Source: an uncultured Collinsella sp.
GTDB lineage: Bacteria > Actinomycetota > Coriobacteriia > Coriobacteriales > Coriobacteriaceae
Reading direction: 5' to 3'
DNA length: 36,882 bases
NCBI GenBank assembly: GCA_902492185.1
Contig: CABUKY010000004.1
Span: 1-36,882, forward strand
The notes below the pieces were generated by a model. It was given only the letters and a program-made list of their open reading frames with translations, had not been told where the DNA came from and ran no database searches. Positions 23,997 through 31,523 of this stretch are shown piece after piece; within the stretch, counting starts at the first letter, position 1; every line of letters starts with the position of its first letter. The translations under genes and the position numbers were made by a program.

Positions 23997-24812
23997 ATGA
24001 AGCGAGATATTACTAAAAAGATGCCCATGATGGGTTTGCTTGTATTACTCATCTGTTCTCTGGGGTTCATTTCGGCCTGTTCACAGAATGATGCAAACGC
24101 TGCAAAGTCGAAATATGTCGACGATAAGGCGATGAATGTTATCGCCGCCGGGTTTGAGAGAAGGTCCGACGTCATTGAATCTAATGCAAACGATGATGAT
24201 CCTCATTCAACCGAGAATATCCAGGAAGCTATTGAGGCCGAAATCAAGAACGACAAGGAACTCAAGAACGCTAGGTTTAAGGATTCCAAGATGCAACAGG
24301 ACGTAATCACGTATCTGAATCTGCTTGATGACCAGCTTAAAGTGACCGAGGATTACTCGCAATCGTCTTCGGATTATTACGAAGAGTGGAATAAGGTCTA
24401 CGATAAGCGATCTGCGCAGCTCAAAAAGCTTGTTGATAATTACGGGCTGGAAGTCGGGGAGAAATACGAGGATGATTTCAACGACTTAATTAAGAATGGA
24501 AAGTCCGTAGCAGAGAAGACCCGCTATGAGGATGCCATCAACAGTTTGATTCAGGGAGCAAATTTCGAAAAATCGGATGACGGTTACGGTCTGTATACGT
24601 ATACGGCGGTAGTTGAGAACACCTCTGGTATATCGTTCTCTAACGTCAGCCTGACACTTGCTCTCTATGATGCAGATGACATCAAAGCGGAGGAGACCTA
24701 TGCGGACACTTCTTCGTGGGCGCCGGGTGAGAAAGTCAAGTTCGAGGCAATGTCCGATGTTGACGCTGCGCGCGTTGTCGCATCTGTTTCCAGCTACGAT
24801 GTAAATAAATAA
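23997..24812 (+). CDS. Lipoprotein with C-terminal FxLYD-like domain
   Basis: A 271-residue secreted lipoprotein: a basic start (MKRDITKK), a hydrophobic stretch (12-25), and a lipobox ending ISAC with Cys28 as the lipidation site. A long charged helical region (about 60-185) follows. The C-terminal domain (about 200-271: YTAVVENTSGISFSNVSLTLALYDADD ... WAPGEKVKFEA) has the FxLYD-type beta-sandwich pattern. Such proteins sit on the outer face of the membrane; no enzymatic motif is seen. GAAGGGAA precedes the ATG. Base use is visibly more A+T-rich than the flanks, a sign of acquisition. Confidence 0.82.
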   Translation: MKRDITKKMPMMGLLVLLICSLGFISACSQNDANAAKSKYVDDKAMNVIAAGFERRSDVIESNANDDDPHSTENIQEAIEAEIKNDKELKNARFKDSKMQQDVITYLNLLDDQLKVTEDYSQSSSDYYEEWNKVYDKRSAQLKKLVDNYGLEVGEKYEDDFNDLIKNGKSVAEKTRYEDAINSLIQGANFEKSDDGYGLYTYTAVVENTSGISFSNVSLTLALYDADDIKAEETYADTSSWAPGEKVKFEAMSDVDAARVVASVSSYDVNK

Positions 24813-24826
24813 GTTCTGCACGGAAG

Positions 24827-24868
24827 GGGCGGGTTAATCGGCAATGAATGGTTGACCTGCCCGTTTTA
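24827..24868 (+). terminator. Terminator after the lipoprotein gene
   Basis: GGGCGGGTTAA (24827-24837) pairs with TTGACCTGCCC (24852-24862) with two G-T wobbles, followed by GTTTTA. It lies 15 bases past the stop codon. Confidence 0.6.
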
Positions 24869-25024
24869 TGCCAATTATTGAACAACAAGTGCTGCGAACG
24901 AATGTATATATTTCGGATTGCAAACAACCGCCCGCGTCTAAAGACATGCTGAAAATGACAATTAAGGTATGAGGTATAACCCGCGGCAGTTTCTTAAATA
25001 ACAGGGATTTGAAAGGAATAGGGG

Positions 25025-25696
25025 ATGGATGAGATGGAGGAAGGCATGGGGGCGCTGAAAGCGAAACTCGGGAGAATCCTGACAAAGCCCAAGGTGTTCT
25101 TTGCGGGCCTGGCGCTTGGTGGAGTGATTGTGGCTGTACTTTTCATTACCATCTTTAATAACGGCAAAGCTGCGGGCGCGAAAGAAACGACCCCCAATAC
25201 GCTTTCCCCGTCGGTCGTGTTTGAACGCATCGCTTCCCAGAACGAGATGGTTTCTGCATCGCAGAACTATGCGATTGTCGATAAGGTGACGGATACCAAG
25301 AGGTTCTTCGATTGGTTTGATATCCCGTTTACGGAAAACAGCTTTTGGTACCGCTATGTGGGAACCATTAAGGCGGGTGTGAATCTCGAGACGGCAGAGA
25401 TACATACAAACAAGAAAAAGCTGATCATTACGATGGATGAGCCTTATGTAATCTCGAACACGCCGGATATGAATAAGTCGGGTGCTCTCGAGGAACGCAA
25501 CAACATACTCAATCCCATTGAGGTCAAAGACGTCACGGCGTTTGAAGCGCAGTGCAAGGAGCGGAGTGAAAGCGAGGCCATCAAGGATGGCAAGCTGCTC
25601 GAAGAGGCTCGAGTGAACGCCGAAGCAAATATCCGTGCGATGTTCAACTCGGCATTTGGCGATGAATATACGGTTGATTTCGACTATCGGAAATAG
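25025..25696 (+). CDS. DUF4230-type membrane-anchored protein
   Basis: A 223-residue protein with a short cytoplasmic N-terminus, one membrane helix (about 25-44: FFAGLALGGVIVAVLFITIF) and an extracytoplasmic domain. The pattern fits DUF4230, with a YRYVGTIKAGVNLE strand motif, alternating strands, and a C-terminal helix EARVNAEANIRAMFNSAFG. The function of this family is unknown; it is common near other envelope genes. GAAAGGAATAGGGG stands before the ATG. The next gene starts 9 bases after its stop, so the two form an operon. It shares the A+T-rich character of the neighbouring lipoprotein gene. Confidence 0.75.
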   Translation: MDEMEEGMGALKAKLGRILTKPKVFFAGLALGGVIVAVLFITIFNNGKAAGAKETTPNTLSPSVVFERIASQNEMVSASQNYAIVDKVTDTKRFFDWFDIPFTENSFWYRYVGTIKAGVNLETAEIHTNKKKLIITMDEPYVISNTPDMNKSGALEERNNILNPIEVKDVTAFEAQCKERSESEAIKDGKLLEEARVNAEANIRAMFNSAFGDEYTVDFDYRK

Positions 25697-25705
25697 GAGG
25701 TCACT

Positions 25706-26767
25706 ATGGAGGATAAAGACGATCTAGCTGTTGTCGAAAGGGGGGAGCTGTCGCGACATAAGCAGAGTTTTGATATCCGTAAGGCCGCTGCCGGGTTGGT
25801 TGATGGCGCTGGAAGCGCGATGGCGGGCGCGGTTGCAACCGTACGGAAAGTTGCCGATGGTGCAATGCGTGCTGCAACTCCGATGGTCGATGACGCCTTG
25901 GCGGCTATTGCTGATGCGGCCGATGGTGCGGCAGGTGCTGCTGCGGACATCGGTGACGCCGTCAACGATTGGGCATACCAGCAACAGCTCAATAGGTACA
26001 GGCCTGTAACCAAAGAGGTCTATCAGAGCCCTTCATTCCATTTGCCGAACATGATTCGAATTGTTGACGGAAATGAGCGTCGGGGCATCGACGCCTGTAG
26101 GGATGCTATTGGTTGGCTGGATACCGTTAAGGGTACGCAGATCTTCAATCTGTACCGCGAGGCAATCGGGGATAGCGAATTGTCTTTCTACCCTAAACCA
26201 TCTCTTTATTCCACATATTACATAGATGCTTTTGATCGGTCTCGCTTTGTTGATCTTGACTCTTATTTCGCAACCATGCAACAAGACAAGATGGCCGAGT
26301 TGAGACGGATTGCGTTCATGCTTGGCGCGAAGCGCTGCAAGTTGGAGGTGACAGAGTACGAGGAAACTCGGAGAGGCCACCAGGTTAAGGGAAATGCCAA
26401 AGCGGGAAAGAAGGGCTCGGCTCGAATCAACGGCTCTTTGAGCGATTTAACGAGAAATGAGAAGAAAATCCTGTTTACACAGGAATTCGAGGGAGACATG
26501 GTTCCACAGCGCCCTGAACTCCATTGGTATGCCCATGACTCTGACATTCTCTTGTTAATCGAAACGAGATGCGGTGGAGAGGATAAAAACAAGGCAAAGA
26601 GTTATCGGGTTGAATTGAAAAGCGAGACGACCATGACAATGTCCGTATCGCTTGCTATGGCTATCGATGAGGCATGCAGCAAGCTGAACATAAGGGCGAA
26701 TTCGAGCCTGACAAGCCAAGCTAAGCGAGAACTTCGGCAGTCGTTTGTATTTGAAGTTGAATTCTGA
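25706..26767 (+). CDS. Unrecognised 353-residue protein with Ala-rich amphipathic region
   Basis: I do not recognise this protein. Residues about 25-95 form a long Ala/Gly/Asp-rich stretch (KAAAGLVDGAGSAMAGAV and onward) that would make amphipathic helices able to lie on a membrane or in a coil. The remaining part is charged, with alternating hydrophobic residues (CKLEVTEYEET, KKILFTQEFEG, DILLLIETRC, SYRVELKSETTMTMSVS), suggesting beta-rich structure. There is no signal peptide or enzymatic motif. Its start follows AGGAGG, 9 bases after the DUF4230 gene, so it is cotranscribed with it. It may be the cytoplasmic partner of an envelope system. Confidence 0.7.
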   Translation: MEDKDDLAVVERGELSRHKQSFDIRKAAAGLVDGAGSAMAGAVATVRKVADGAMRAATPMVDDALAAIADAADGAAGAAADIGDAVNDWAYQQQLNRYRPVTKEVYQSPSFHLPNMIRIVDGNERRGIDACRDAIGWLDTVKGTQIFNLYREAIGDSELSFYPKPSLYSTYYIDAFDRSRFVDLDSYFATMQQDKMAELRRIAFMLGAKRCKLEVTEYEETRRGHQVKGNAKAGKKGSARINGSLSDLTRNEKKILFTQEFEGDMVPQRPELHWYAHDSDILLLIETRCGGEDKNKAKSYRVELKSETTMTMSVSLAMAIDEACSKLNIRANSSLTSQAKRELRQSFVFEVEF

Positions 26768-26785
26768 CGTGAATTGCCAGCAGCC

Positions 26786-26820
26786 AAATGCGGCAAAGGG
26801 ACTGTTCCTTTGCCGCATTT
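26786..26820. repeat. Palindromic element (AAATGCGGCAAAGG / CCTTTGCCGCATTT)
   Basis: 14-bp perfect arms (26786-26799 and 26807-26820) enclose GACTGTT. It belongs to the same family as the palindrome at 21823-21857 and the half-copy at 18119-18132, and it marks the right end of the accessory stretch. It could also end transcription of the operon before it. The remaining bases to 26897 show nothing further. Confidence 0.75.
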
Positions 26821-26897
26821 GATGTCAAAACCATTTTGTCAAGGACTAGAGAGTTTGAAAGTCTACCATTTCTACCCCGTCCCCTAATGGCAGGTTT

Positions 26898-27497
26898 TTA
26901 CATGCCGGCAAAGTTCGTCTGGCGCAAGGCCTCGTAGAGGACGATGGCGGCGCTGTTGGAGAGGTTGAGTGCGCTGATGCGGTAGTCGTCCGGGTTGACG
27001 AAGTTGCCGCAGATATCCTGTTGAAGGATGGCCTCGTGGCTGTCCTCGGTATGCCCCAGCGATTCCACGTGGGTTTCCCAGGCCTTGGCGTTATTGAGTG
27101 AGTCGCAATCGCGCAGCATCGGGATGCGCTCGCAGCGCTCGGGCGCCGCGGCAAGCAGTGGCTCGGGAATGCCCGAACTCTCGCTGCCAAAGACCAAGTA
27201 GTCGCCATCGCGGTAGGTGCTTTGTGCATAGGTGCGGCGTGCCTTTTTGGTCAGCAGATGCAGGCGACCATCGGCGGGGGAGAGGTCGTTGCGCGCAAGG
27301 AAATCCTCCCAGCCGGCATAGGTCGTCACGTCCAAGTTTTGCCAGTAGCCCAGACCGGCGCGACGTACCGTCTTGTCGTCGAGCGAAAACCCCAGCGGCT
27401 CCACCAGATGCAGGCGGGCGCCGGTAACCACGCAGGTGCGGCCGATATTGCCCGTATTGGCCGGAATCTCGGGCGCATACAGCACGATGTTGAACAT
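26898..27497 (-). CDS. trmL: tRNA (cytidine/uridine-34 2'-O) methyltransferase, TrmL
   Basis: A 199-residue SPOUT-class methyltransferase: VLYAPEIPANTGNIGRTC at the N-terminus, then YLVFGSESSGIP (the SAM knot) and ALNLSNSAAIVLYEALRQ at the end. TrmL methylates the wobble nucleotide of tRNA-Leu. It is longer than the usual ~155 residues because about 35 residues (NAKAWETHVESLGHTEDSHEAI region) are inserted between the PM and LNLSNS motifs. AAGGAGA precedes the ATG; the frame is open further upstream, but that stretch overlaps a terminator. Confidence 0.9.
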   Translation of the reverse strand: MFNIVLYAPEIPANTGNIGRTCVVTGARLHLVEPLGFSLDDKTVRRAGLGYWQNLDVTTYAGWEDFLARNDLSPADGRLHLLTKKARRTYAQSTYRDGDYLVFGSESSGIPEPLLAAAPERCERIPMLRDCDSLNNAKAWETHVESLGHTEDSHEAILQQDICGNFVNPDDYRISALNLSNSAAIVLYEALRQTNFAGM

Positions 27498-27520
27498 GAA
27501 TCTCCTTGGCTCAGAACGAA

Positions 27521-27553
27521 AAACCACCACGAAGGGCACCTTCGTGGTGGTTT
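27521..27553 (-). terminator. Strong terminator of the CobW-family gene
   Basis: 15-bp perfect arms (AAACCACCACGAAGG, 27521-27535, and 27539-27553) enclose a three-base loop. On the minus strand the stem ends in a run of five T, correctly placed 40-70 bases after the leftward CobW gene stop and just before trmL. Confidence 0.9.
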
Positions 27554-27592
27554 GGCGGTTGCGTAGGCGGAAAAATGCCCGCTTCGATAAAC

Positions 27593-28723
27593 CTAGGCAC
27601 GGTGCCAATCGGTCAGACAGGCGTCGAGGGAAGCGATGAGCGCGTCCTTATCCATGTGACGGCCGATGATGCACAGGCTCGTCATGCGGTCGCCCGTCTC
27701 GTCGTCCCAAATTTGCATGATCTCGGGGTTCTCGTCGATGATTTTCTGCTTCTCGCTCTCGGGCGCGGAATCGACAAACAGGCCGTTCTCCATCAGGCGC
27801 ATCTGGTGGCCGGCCTGCTCAAACATGTAACACATGTCCGGATCGCCGGTCTGCCACAGCGGGCCCTTGACGCGAATGACCTCGTCGGGCCACTCCTGCT
27901 CAACAAAATCGGTGAACTTCTGAAGGTCAAACGGCTTGCGGCGCGAGTACACAAAGGTCTCGATGTCGTACTCGAGGACCTCGGGGTCGTCGTGCTCCTC
28001 GGGATGCTCCATGGCCTCGATCCAGGCGGCGGAGTTGTAGGCGCGCATAAAGTCGAAGCGGTCGGTATCGAGCAGCTCCTCCATGGGGACCTCGCCGTTT
28101 TGGGCCTCGACAATCACGGCGTCCTTCTGCAGGCTGCGCACGATGGCCTTGAGCTCGGCGATCTGCTCGGGCGTCACGGTATCGGTCTTGTTGAGGATCA
28201 GCGTGGAGCAGAATTCGATCTGCTGGATGAGCAGGCTTTCGATGTCGGCCTCGTCGATCCCCTCGGCCAGCAGGTCGCGACCGCCGTTGAACTCGTCGTA
28301 CATGCGGGCGCAGTCGACCACGGCCACGATGTTGTCGAGCGCGAGCTTGGGCTCGCCGCCCACCTTGGCCTCGTCGCAGAAGCTCGAGATGGTGTAGGCG
28401 ATGGGGATGGGCTCGCAAATGCCCGATGCCTCGATGATGATGTAGTCGAAGTCGCCCGAATCGGCGATGCCCTGCAGCTGGTTGGCCAGGTCATCCGAAA
28501 GCGTGCAGCAGATGCAGCCGTTGGTGAGCGGGATGAGGTCGTCGGTCTCGGAAAGACCGCCGTCGGCGATAAGGCTGGCGTCGACGTTGATCTCGCCGAT
28601 ATCGTTGACGATCACGGCGGCGCGGATGCCGCCGTCGTTAGCGAGGATGTGGTTGAGCAGCGTGGTCTTGCCGGCACCGAGGTATCCGGTAAGCATGATG
28701 ATCTTCACGGGTTTGTTGGGCAT
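27593..28723 (-). CDS. CobW/COG0523-family GTPase (metallochaperone-like)
   Basis: A 376-residue G3E-class P-loop GTPase with Walker A GYLGAGKT (13-20), the metal-binding CxCC as CICC (70-73), the SG(I)CEP segment and NKTD for guanine recognition. A C-terminal CobW_C-like domain follows (from about residue 245). COG0523 proteins insert or store Zn2+, Co2+ or Fe for target enzymes, often under metal shortage. The start at 28723 is chosen because AAGGAGGG lies seven bases upstream; an ATG at 28744 has none. No Zur box is recognisable, so the metal is open. Confidence 0.9.
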   Translation of the reverse strand: MPNKPVKIIMLTGYLGAGKTTLLNHILANDGGIRAAVIVNDIGEINVDASLIADGGLSETDDLIPLTNGCICCTLSDDLANQLQGIADSGDFDYIIIEASGICEPIPIAYTISSFCDEAKVGGEPKLALDNIVAVVDCARMYDEFNGGRDLLAEGIDEADIESLLIQQIEFCSTLILNKTDTVTPEQIAELKAIVRSLQKDAVIVEAQNGEVPMEELLDTDRFDFMRAYNSAAWIEAMEHPEEHDDPEVLEYDIETFVYSRRKPFDLQKFTDFVEQEWPDEVIRVKGPLWQTGDPDMCYMFEQAGHQMRLMENGLFVDSAPESEKQKIIDENPEIMQIWDDETGDRMTSLCIIGRHMDKDALIASLDACLTDWHRA

Positions 28724-28809
28724 GTGCCCTCCTTTGTTAGACATGGCTTACAGTTGAATCTTATGCCAAACGCCTGCTCTTATACCCACGCGCCGGCAAA
28801 TAACACAAG

Positions 28810-29151
28810 CTACTCCCAGGCTCCCCATACATCGGGGCAATAACCGACGGTGGCCTTTTTGCCGTTGCGCACGATGGGTTCGGCGAGAACCTGCTGGTTC
28901 TCGAGCAGCTTGTCAAAGCGCTGGCTGGGGGTGAGGTGCTGGATGAGCGCGAGCGTCTCCTCGTCCTTAGCCTTGGGGTTGAGCAGCTTGTCGATGCCGC
29001 CGACCGCCTGCATCACGCTCGTAAGCTCGCCCTTGCTCATCTCCTTTTCCTTAAGGTCGATAAACTGCACCTTAATGCGGCGCTCCTTAAAATAACGCTG
29101 AGCCTTCTTGGTATCGAAAGACTTTTTGGTGCCAAAAATTTGCACGTTCAT
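28810..29151 (-). CDS. ArsC/Spx-like thioredoxin-fold protein lacking the catalytic cysteine
   Basis: A 113-residue ArsC-family protein: the fold is clear from FGTKKSFDTKKAQRYFKERRIKVQFIDLKEK at the start and PIVRNGKKATVGY near the end (cis-Pro loop). The usual redox Cys near residue 10 (as in N-C-D-T) is replaced in KKSFDT, so an arsenate-reductase or Spx-type reaction is not expected. The only cysteine is near the C-terminus. The gene starts 17 bases after the flavodoxin-type gene and is probably cotranscribed. The ribosome binding site is weak. Confidence 0.82.
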   Translation of the reverse strand: MNVQIFGTKKSFDTKKAQRYFKERRIKVQFIDLKEKEMSKGELTSVMQAVGGIDKLLNPKAKDEETLALIQHLTPSQRFDKLLENQQVLAEPIVRNGKKATVGYCPDVWGAWE

Positions 29152-29168
29152 GTATTTGTTCCGCCGTT

Positions 29169-29792
29169 CTACCTGATGAAGTTGGTGCGCTCGCGATCGG
29201 CTTCGGGGGCTTCGATGCCGGCGGCCTGTCCTGCCTCGATACAATGCAGGAGCCAGGCCATGTTTTTACCGATGTTTCGCATGGTGGCAAGGCCCTCGGC
29301 ATCCCCATCGGCGTCGCCGGGCACGCGGCCAAACACGTTGTTCCAGTAGGTGGAGGCAACTACGGGCATCTGGTTGATGGTGAAGTACTTGTTGAGCACA
29401 TCGAACGTGGTCGACGTGCCGCCGCGGCGGGCGACGGCGACTGCGGCACCCGGCTTGTGCGCAAAGGCCTTGCTGCCAGCATAGAATGCGCGGTCGAGAG
29501 CCGAGAGGATGCGTCCGCTGGGATGCGCATAGTAGACGGGGGAGCCAAAGACAAAGCCATCTGCCTGCTCGGCGGCAGCGATGAGCTTGTTCACCACGTC
29601 ATCGTCAAAGGTGCAGCGGCAATCGAGCTTGCCACACTGACCACAGCCAATGCAGTCGCGAATGGGCTTGGCGCCCAGCTGGAACACCTCGGTATCGATA
29701 CCCTCGGCATGCAATTGCTCGGCGACTTCGGCAAGCGCGCGAGCGGTGTTGCCGTTTGCCTTGGGGCTACCGTTGACTAAAAGAACCTTCAT
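29169..29792 (-). CDS. Flavodoxin-fold NAD(P)H-dependent oxidoreductase
   Basis: A 207-residue FMN-reductase/flavodoxin-family protein: VLLVNGSPKANGNTARA (the FMN phosphate loop), a cysteine cluster CIGCGQCGKLDCRC (about 48-61) that could hold a redox or metal centre, GFVFGSPVYYAHPSG for FMN binding, and a variable end. The family reduces quinones, nitro compounds or iron-sulfur proteins. ATG 29792 has GAGGGAG six bases upstream; GTG 29795 is an alternative. That site lies in a hairpin (see the regulatory entry). It is the first gene of a two-gene unit with the ArsC-like protein. Confidence 0.88.
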   Translation of the reverse strand: MKVLLVNGSPKANGNTARALAEVAEQLHAEGIDTEVFQLGAKPIRDCIGCGQCGKLDCRCTFDDDVVNKLIAAAEQADGFVFGSPVYYAHPSGRILSALDRAFYAGSKAFAHKPGAAVAVARRGGTSTTFDVLNKYFTINQMPVVASTYWNNVFGRVPGDADGDAEGLATMRNIGKNMAWLLHCIEAGQAAGIEAPEADRERTNFIR

Positions 29793-29801
29793 CACAAACT
29801 C

Positions 29802-29829
29802 CCTCTGCTTTTGGTGACTTCTGCAGAGG
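29802..29829 (-). promoter_or_regulatory. Hairpin covering the ribosome binding site of the flavodoxin-type gene
   Basis: CCTCTGC (29802-29808) and GCAGAGG (29823-29829) are exact complements 14 bases apart. In the leftward mRNA the second arm runs into GAGGGAG, the ribosome binding site, which could be hidden when the hairpin is closed. Confidence 0.35.
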
Positions 29830-29866
29830 ATTATCGCACGATGGGGGAGGCGGCGCGGGCGCGGCG

Positions 29867-31396
29867 CTAATCCAGTTTGGTACCTGGCACCTGCACGGCT
29901 TTCCCAAGCAACGCTTTGAGCTCGTTCAAAATGGAAACGGGCTGACGGTCGACGCCGTCCAGATGGAGCGTGGCCACGCGAATGGGTGGCTGATATTCAA
30001 GCGAGCCGATGAGCACGGGAGAACCCAGGAACCGTTCGATGTCGCTTGCGATCTCATCGATTGCCTCGGGGCCGAGCTCATCGAAGAGTGCCACGAACAT
30101 CGGCCCCGTTGAGCGGAACAGGCGGCCCTTGCCGCGCGAACAATCCATGAGGCAGGCGGCGCTTTCGGCGAGCACGCGGTCGCCTGCATCGAATCCAAAG
30201 CGGGCATTGACCTCGGCGATATCGTCGACCTTAATGGCAATAAAGCCTGCCTCGTGCGGCACGCGGCGCATCTCTCCAATAGCGTTGACCAGCGCGTGGA
30301 CATCGCCCAGGCCCGTTACCGAGTCGGTCGTATCCGCTAGGCTTCGGTTGACGATAATGCCCACATACATGCTGGGCTCGGTATCGGTGCCGTCCAAGCG
30401 GTAGCCCGTGCAGTCGCAAAGCGCGTATTGTCCGGTGGCATCCATTACGCGATACTGCATGTAGTGGAAGTGCCACGTGCCGTTTATCACCATGTCGAGC
30501 TCGGCGCGTACGTTGTCGCGGTCCTCGGGATGAACGCGGGCGAGCCACATGTCGAGTGAGTTAAAAGGGTGCTGGGAAGGCAGGTCAAAATCGCGCACGG
30601 CGTTAACCGACCATTGCGATTCTCCAGTATCGAGGTTAAGGATGAACGGATAGCGCGTCTCGGAGCTCATGGAGATCGCTTGGAACACCCGGTCGTTGCA
30701 GGGAAGCTGATCGACGATTGGGCGTTGCGGCGCGTCATTGTTTTCCGGTTGCTGTACACGATGCATAAGCTTATAGCGATACATCTTGCGATCGGCATCC
30801 ATCGTCATCTGGCGACGCGTGTCGCCGGCAAGTGGATCGACGCGCGAGCAGCCAAAGCTAAAGCTGCCGATCATGGGCGCCTTGCCGCCTGAGCTCGCTT
30901 CGATCAGCCCGGCACGTACCTGCTCCAAGCGCTGCTCGAGTTCAGTCTCGTTTGCAGAGAGCGAGATAAGCACAAACTCGTCTCCACCGATACGGAACAG
31001 CATCTCATCATGCTCCATGGTTTCGGAGAGCGTGCGGCAGATGCTCAGAATATAGCGATTGCCTTCGGCGTGGCCAAACCTATCGTTGCAATGCTTGAGA
31101 TGGTCGATGTCAATATAGGCGCAGGTGAAGGGGTCGCCTTTGCGCCAGAGTTGCTCGACGTGACGGTCGAGTCCGCTGCGGTTGCCCAAGTTGGTGAGCG
31201 GATCGATATAGGCGTTGCGCTCAAGCAGCTGGCGCTCTTGTTGCAGGATGGCATGCGTCTTTTGCAGTTGCTCACCAACGGCGCGTAGCTCAGCAGGCAG
31301 CGCGGCAACATCGAGTTCGGCGGTCGAGATGCCATTCGCAAGTCGCTGAAGATAGGCAATAATCAATTGCTCACCCAGGCGATATGACTCGTTCAT
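29867..31396 (-). CDS. Diguanylate cyclase with GGDEF-PAS-degenerate GGDEF layout
   Basis: A 509-residue soluble protein. A helical N-terminus (about 1-60) leads into an intact GGDEF domain (about 60-225; the GGDEF signature at 137-141 in FRIGGDEFV). A PAS-like sensor (about 245-370, with VNAVRDFDLPSQHPFN and WLARVHPEDRDNV) and a second GGDEF-fold domain (about 375-509) follow. In the latter the signature is replaced by STGPMF, so it is inactive. The inhibitory RxxD site is absent (MEHD). It should make cyclic di-GMP from two GTP. AAGGAGG precedes the ATG. The next gene upstream is a larger paralogue. Confidence 0.9.
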   Translation of the reverse strand: MNESYRLGEQLIIAYLQRLANGISTAELDVAALPAELRAVGEQLQKTHAILQQERQLLERNAYIDPLTNLGNRSGLDRHVEQLWRKGDPFTCAYIDIDHLKHCNDRFGHAEGNRYILSICRTLSETMEHDEMLFRIGGDEFVLISLSANETELEQRLEQVRAGLIEASSGGKAPMIGSFSFGCSRVDPLAGDTRRQMTMDADRKMYRYKLMHRVQQPENNDAPQRPIVDQLPCNDRVFQAISMSSETRYPFILNLDTGESQWSVNAVRDFDLPSQHPFNSLDMWLARVHPEDRDNVRAELDMVINGTWHFHYMQYRVMDATGQYALCDCTGYRLDGTDTEPSMYVGIIVNRSLADTTDSVTGLGDVHALVNAIGEMRRVPHEAGFIAIKVDDIAEVNARFGFDAGDRVLAESAACLMDCSRGKGRLFRSTGPMFVALFDELGPEAIDEIASDIERFLGSPVLIGSLEYQPPIRVATLHLDGVDRQPVSILNELKALLGKAVQVPGTKLD

Positions 31397-31438
31397 GATG
31401 GATAACCTCCTTGGGCGGAACAATGGTTTGTATCATTT

Positions 31439-31461
31439 CCCCAATTCGGTTTGAATTGGGG
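31439..31461 (-). promoter_or_regulatory. CCCCAATTC / GAATTGGGG inverted repeat upstream of the diguanylate cyclase
   Basis: A perfect 9-bp dyad with a five-base centre, 43-65 bases before the leftward start, overlapping the place where the -35 would lie if GATACA is the -10. It could be an operator, or a hairpin ending the upstream GGDEF-EAL gene, though there is no clear T run. Confidence 0.5.
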
Positions 31462-31523
31462 ATATAAGTTAGCTAATGGAGGCAAATTCCCCCTTCGGCG
31501 GTGGCGTTTTGCGCGCGAGCGTA

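Noticed and set aside
25706..26767. Gasdermin- or perforin-like effector for the 353-residue protein
   Set aside because: Alternating beta-like strands suggested it, but no signature residues or protease partner gene could be seen.
27506..28843. 445-residue open frame opposite the CobW-family gene
   Set aside because: The minus-strand frame has Walker A, CICC and NKTD. The plus-strand frame runs through the terminator hairpin and has no domain.
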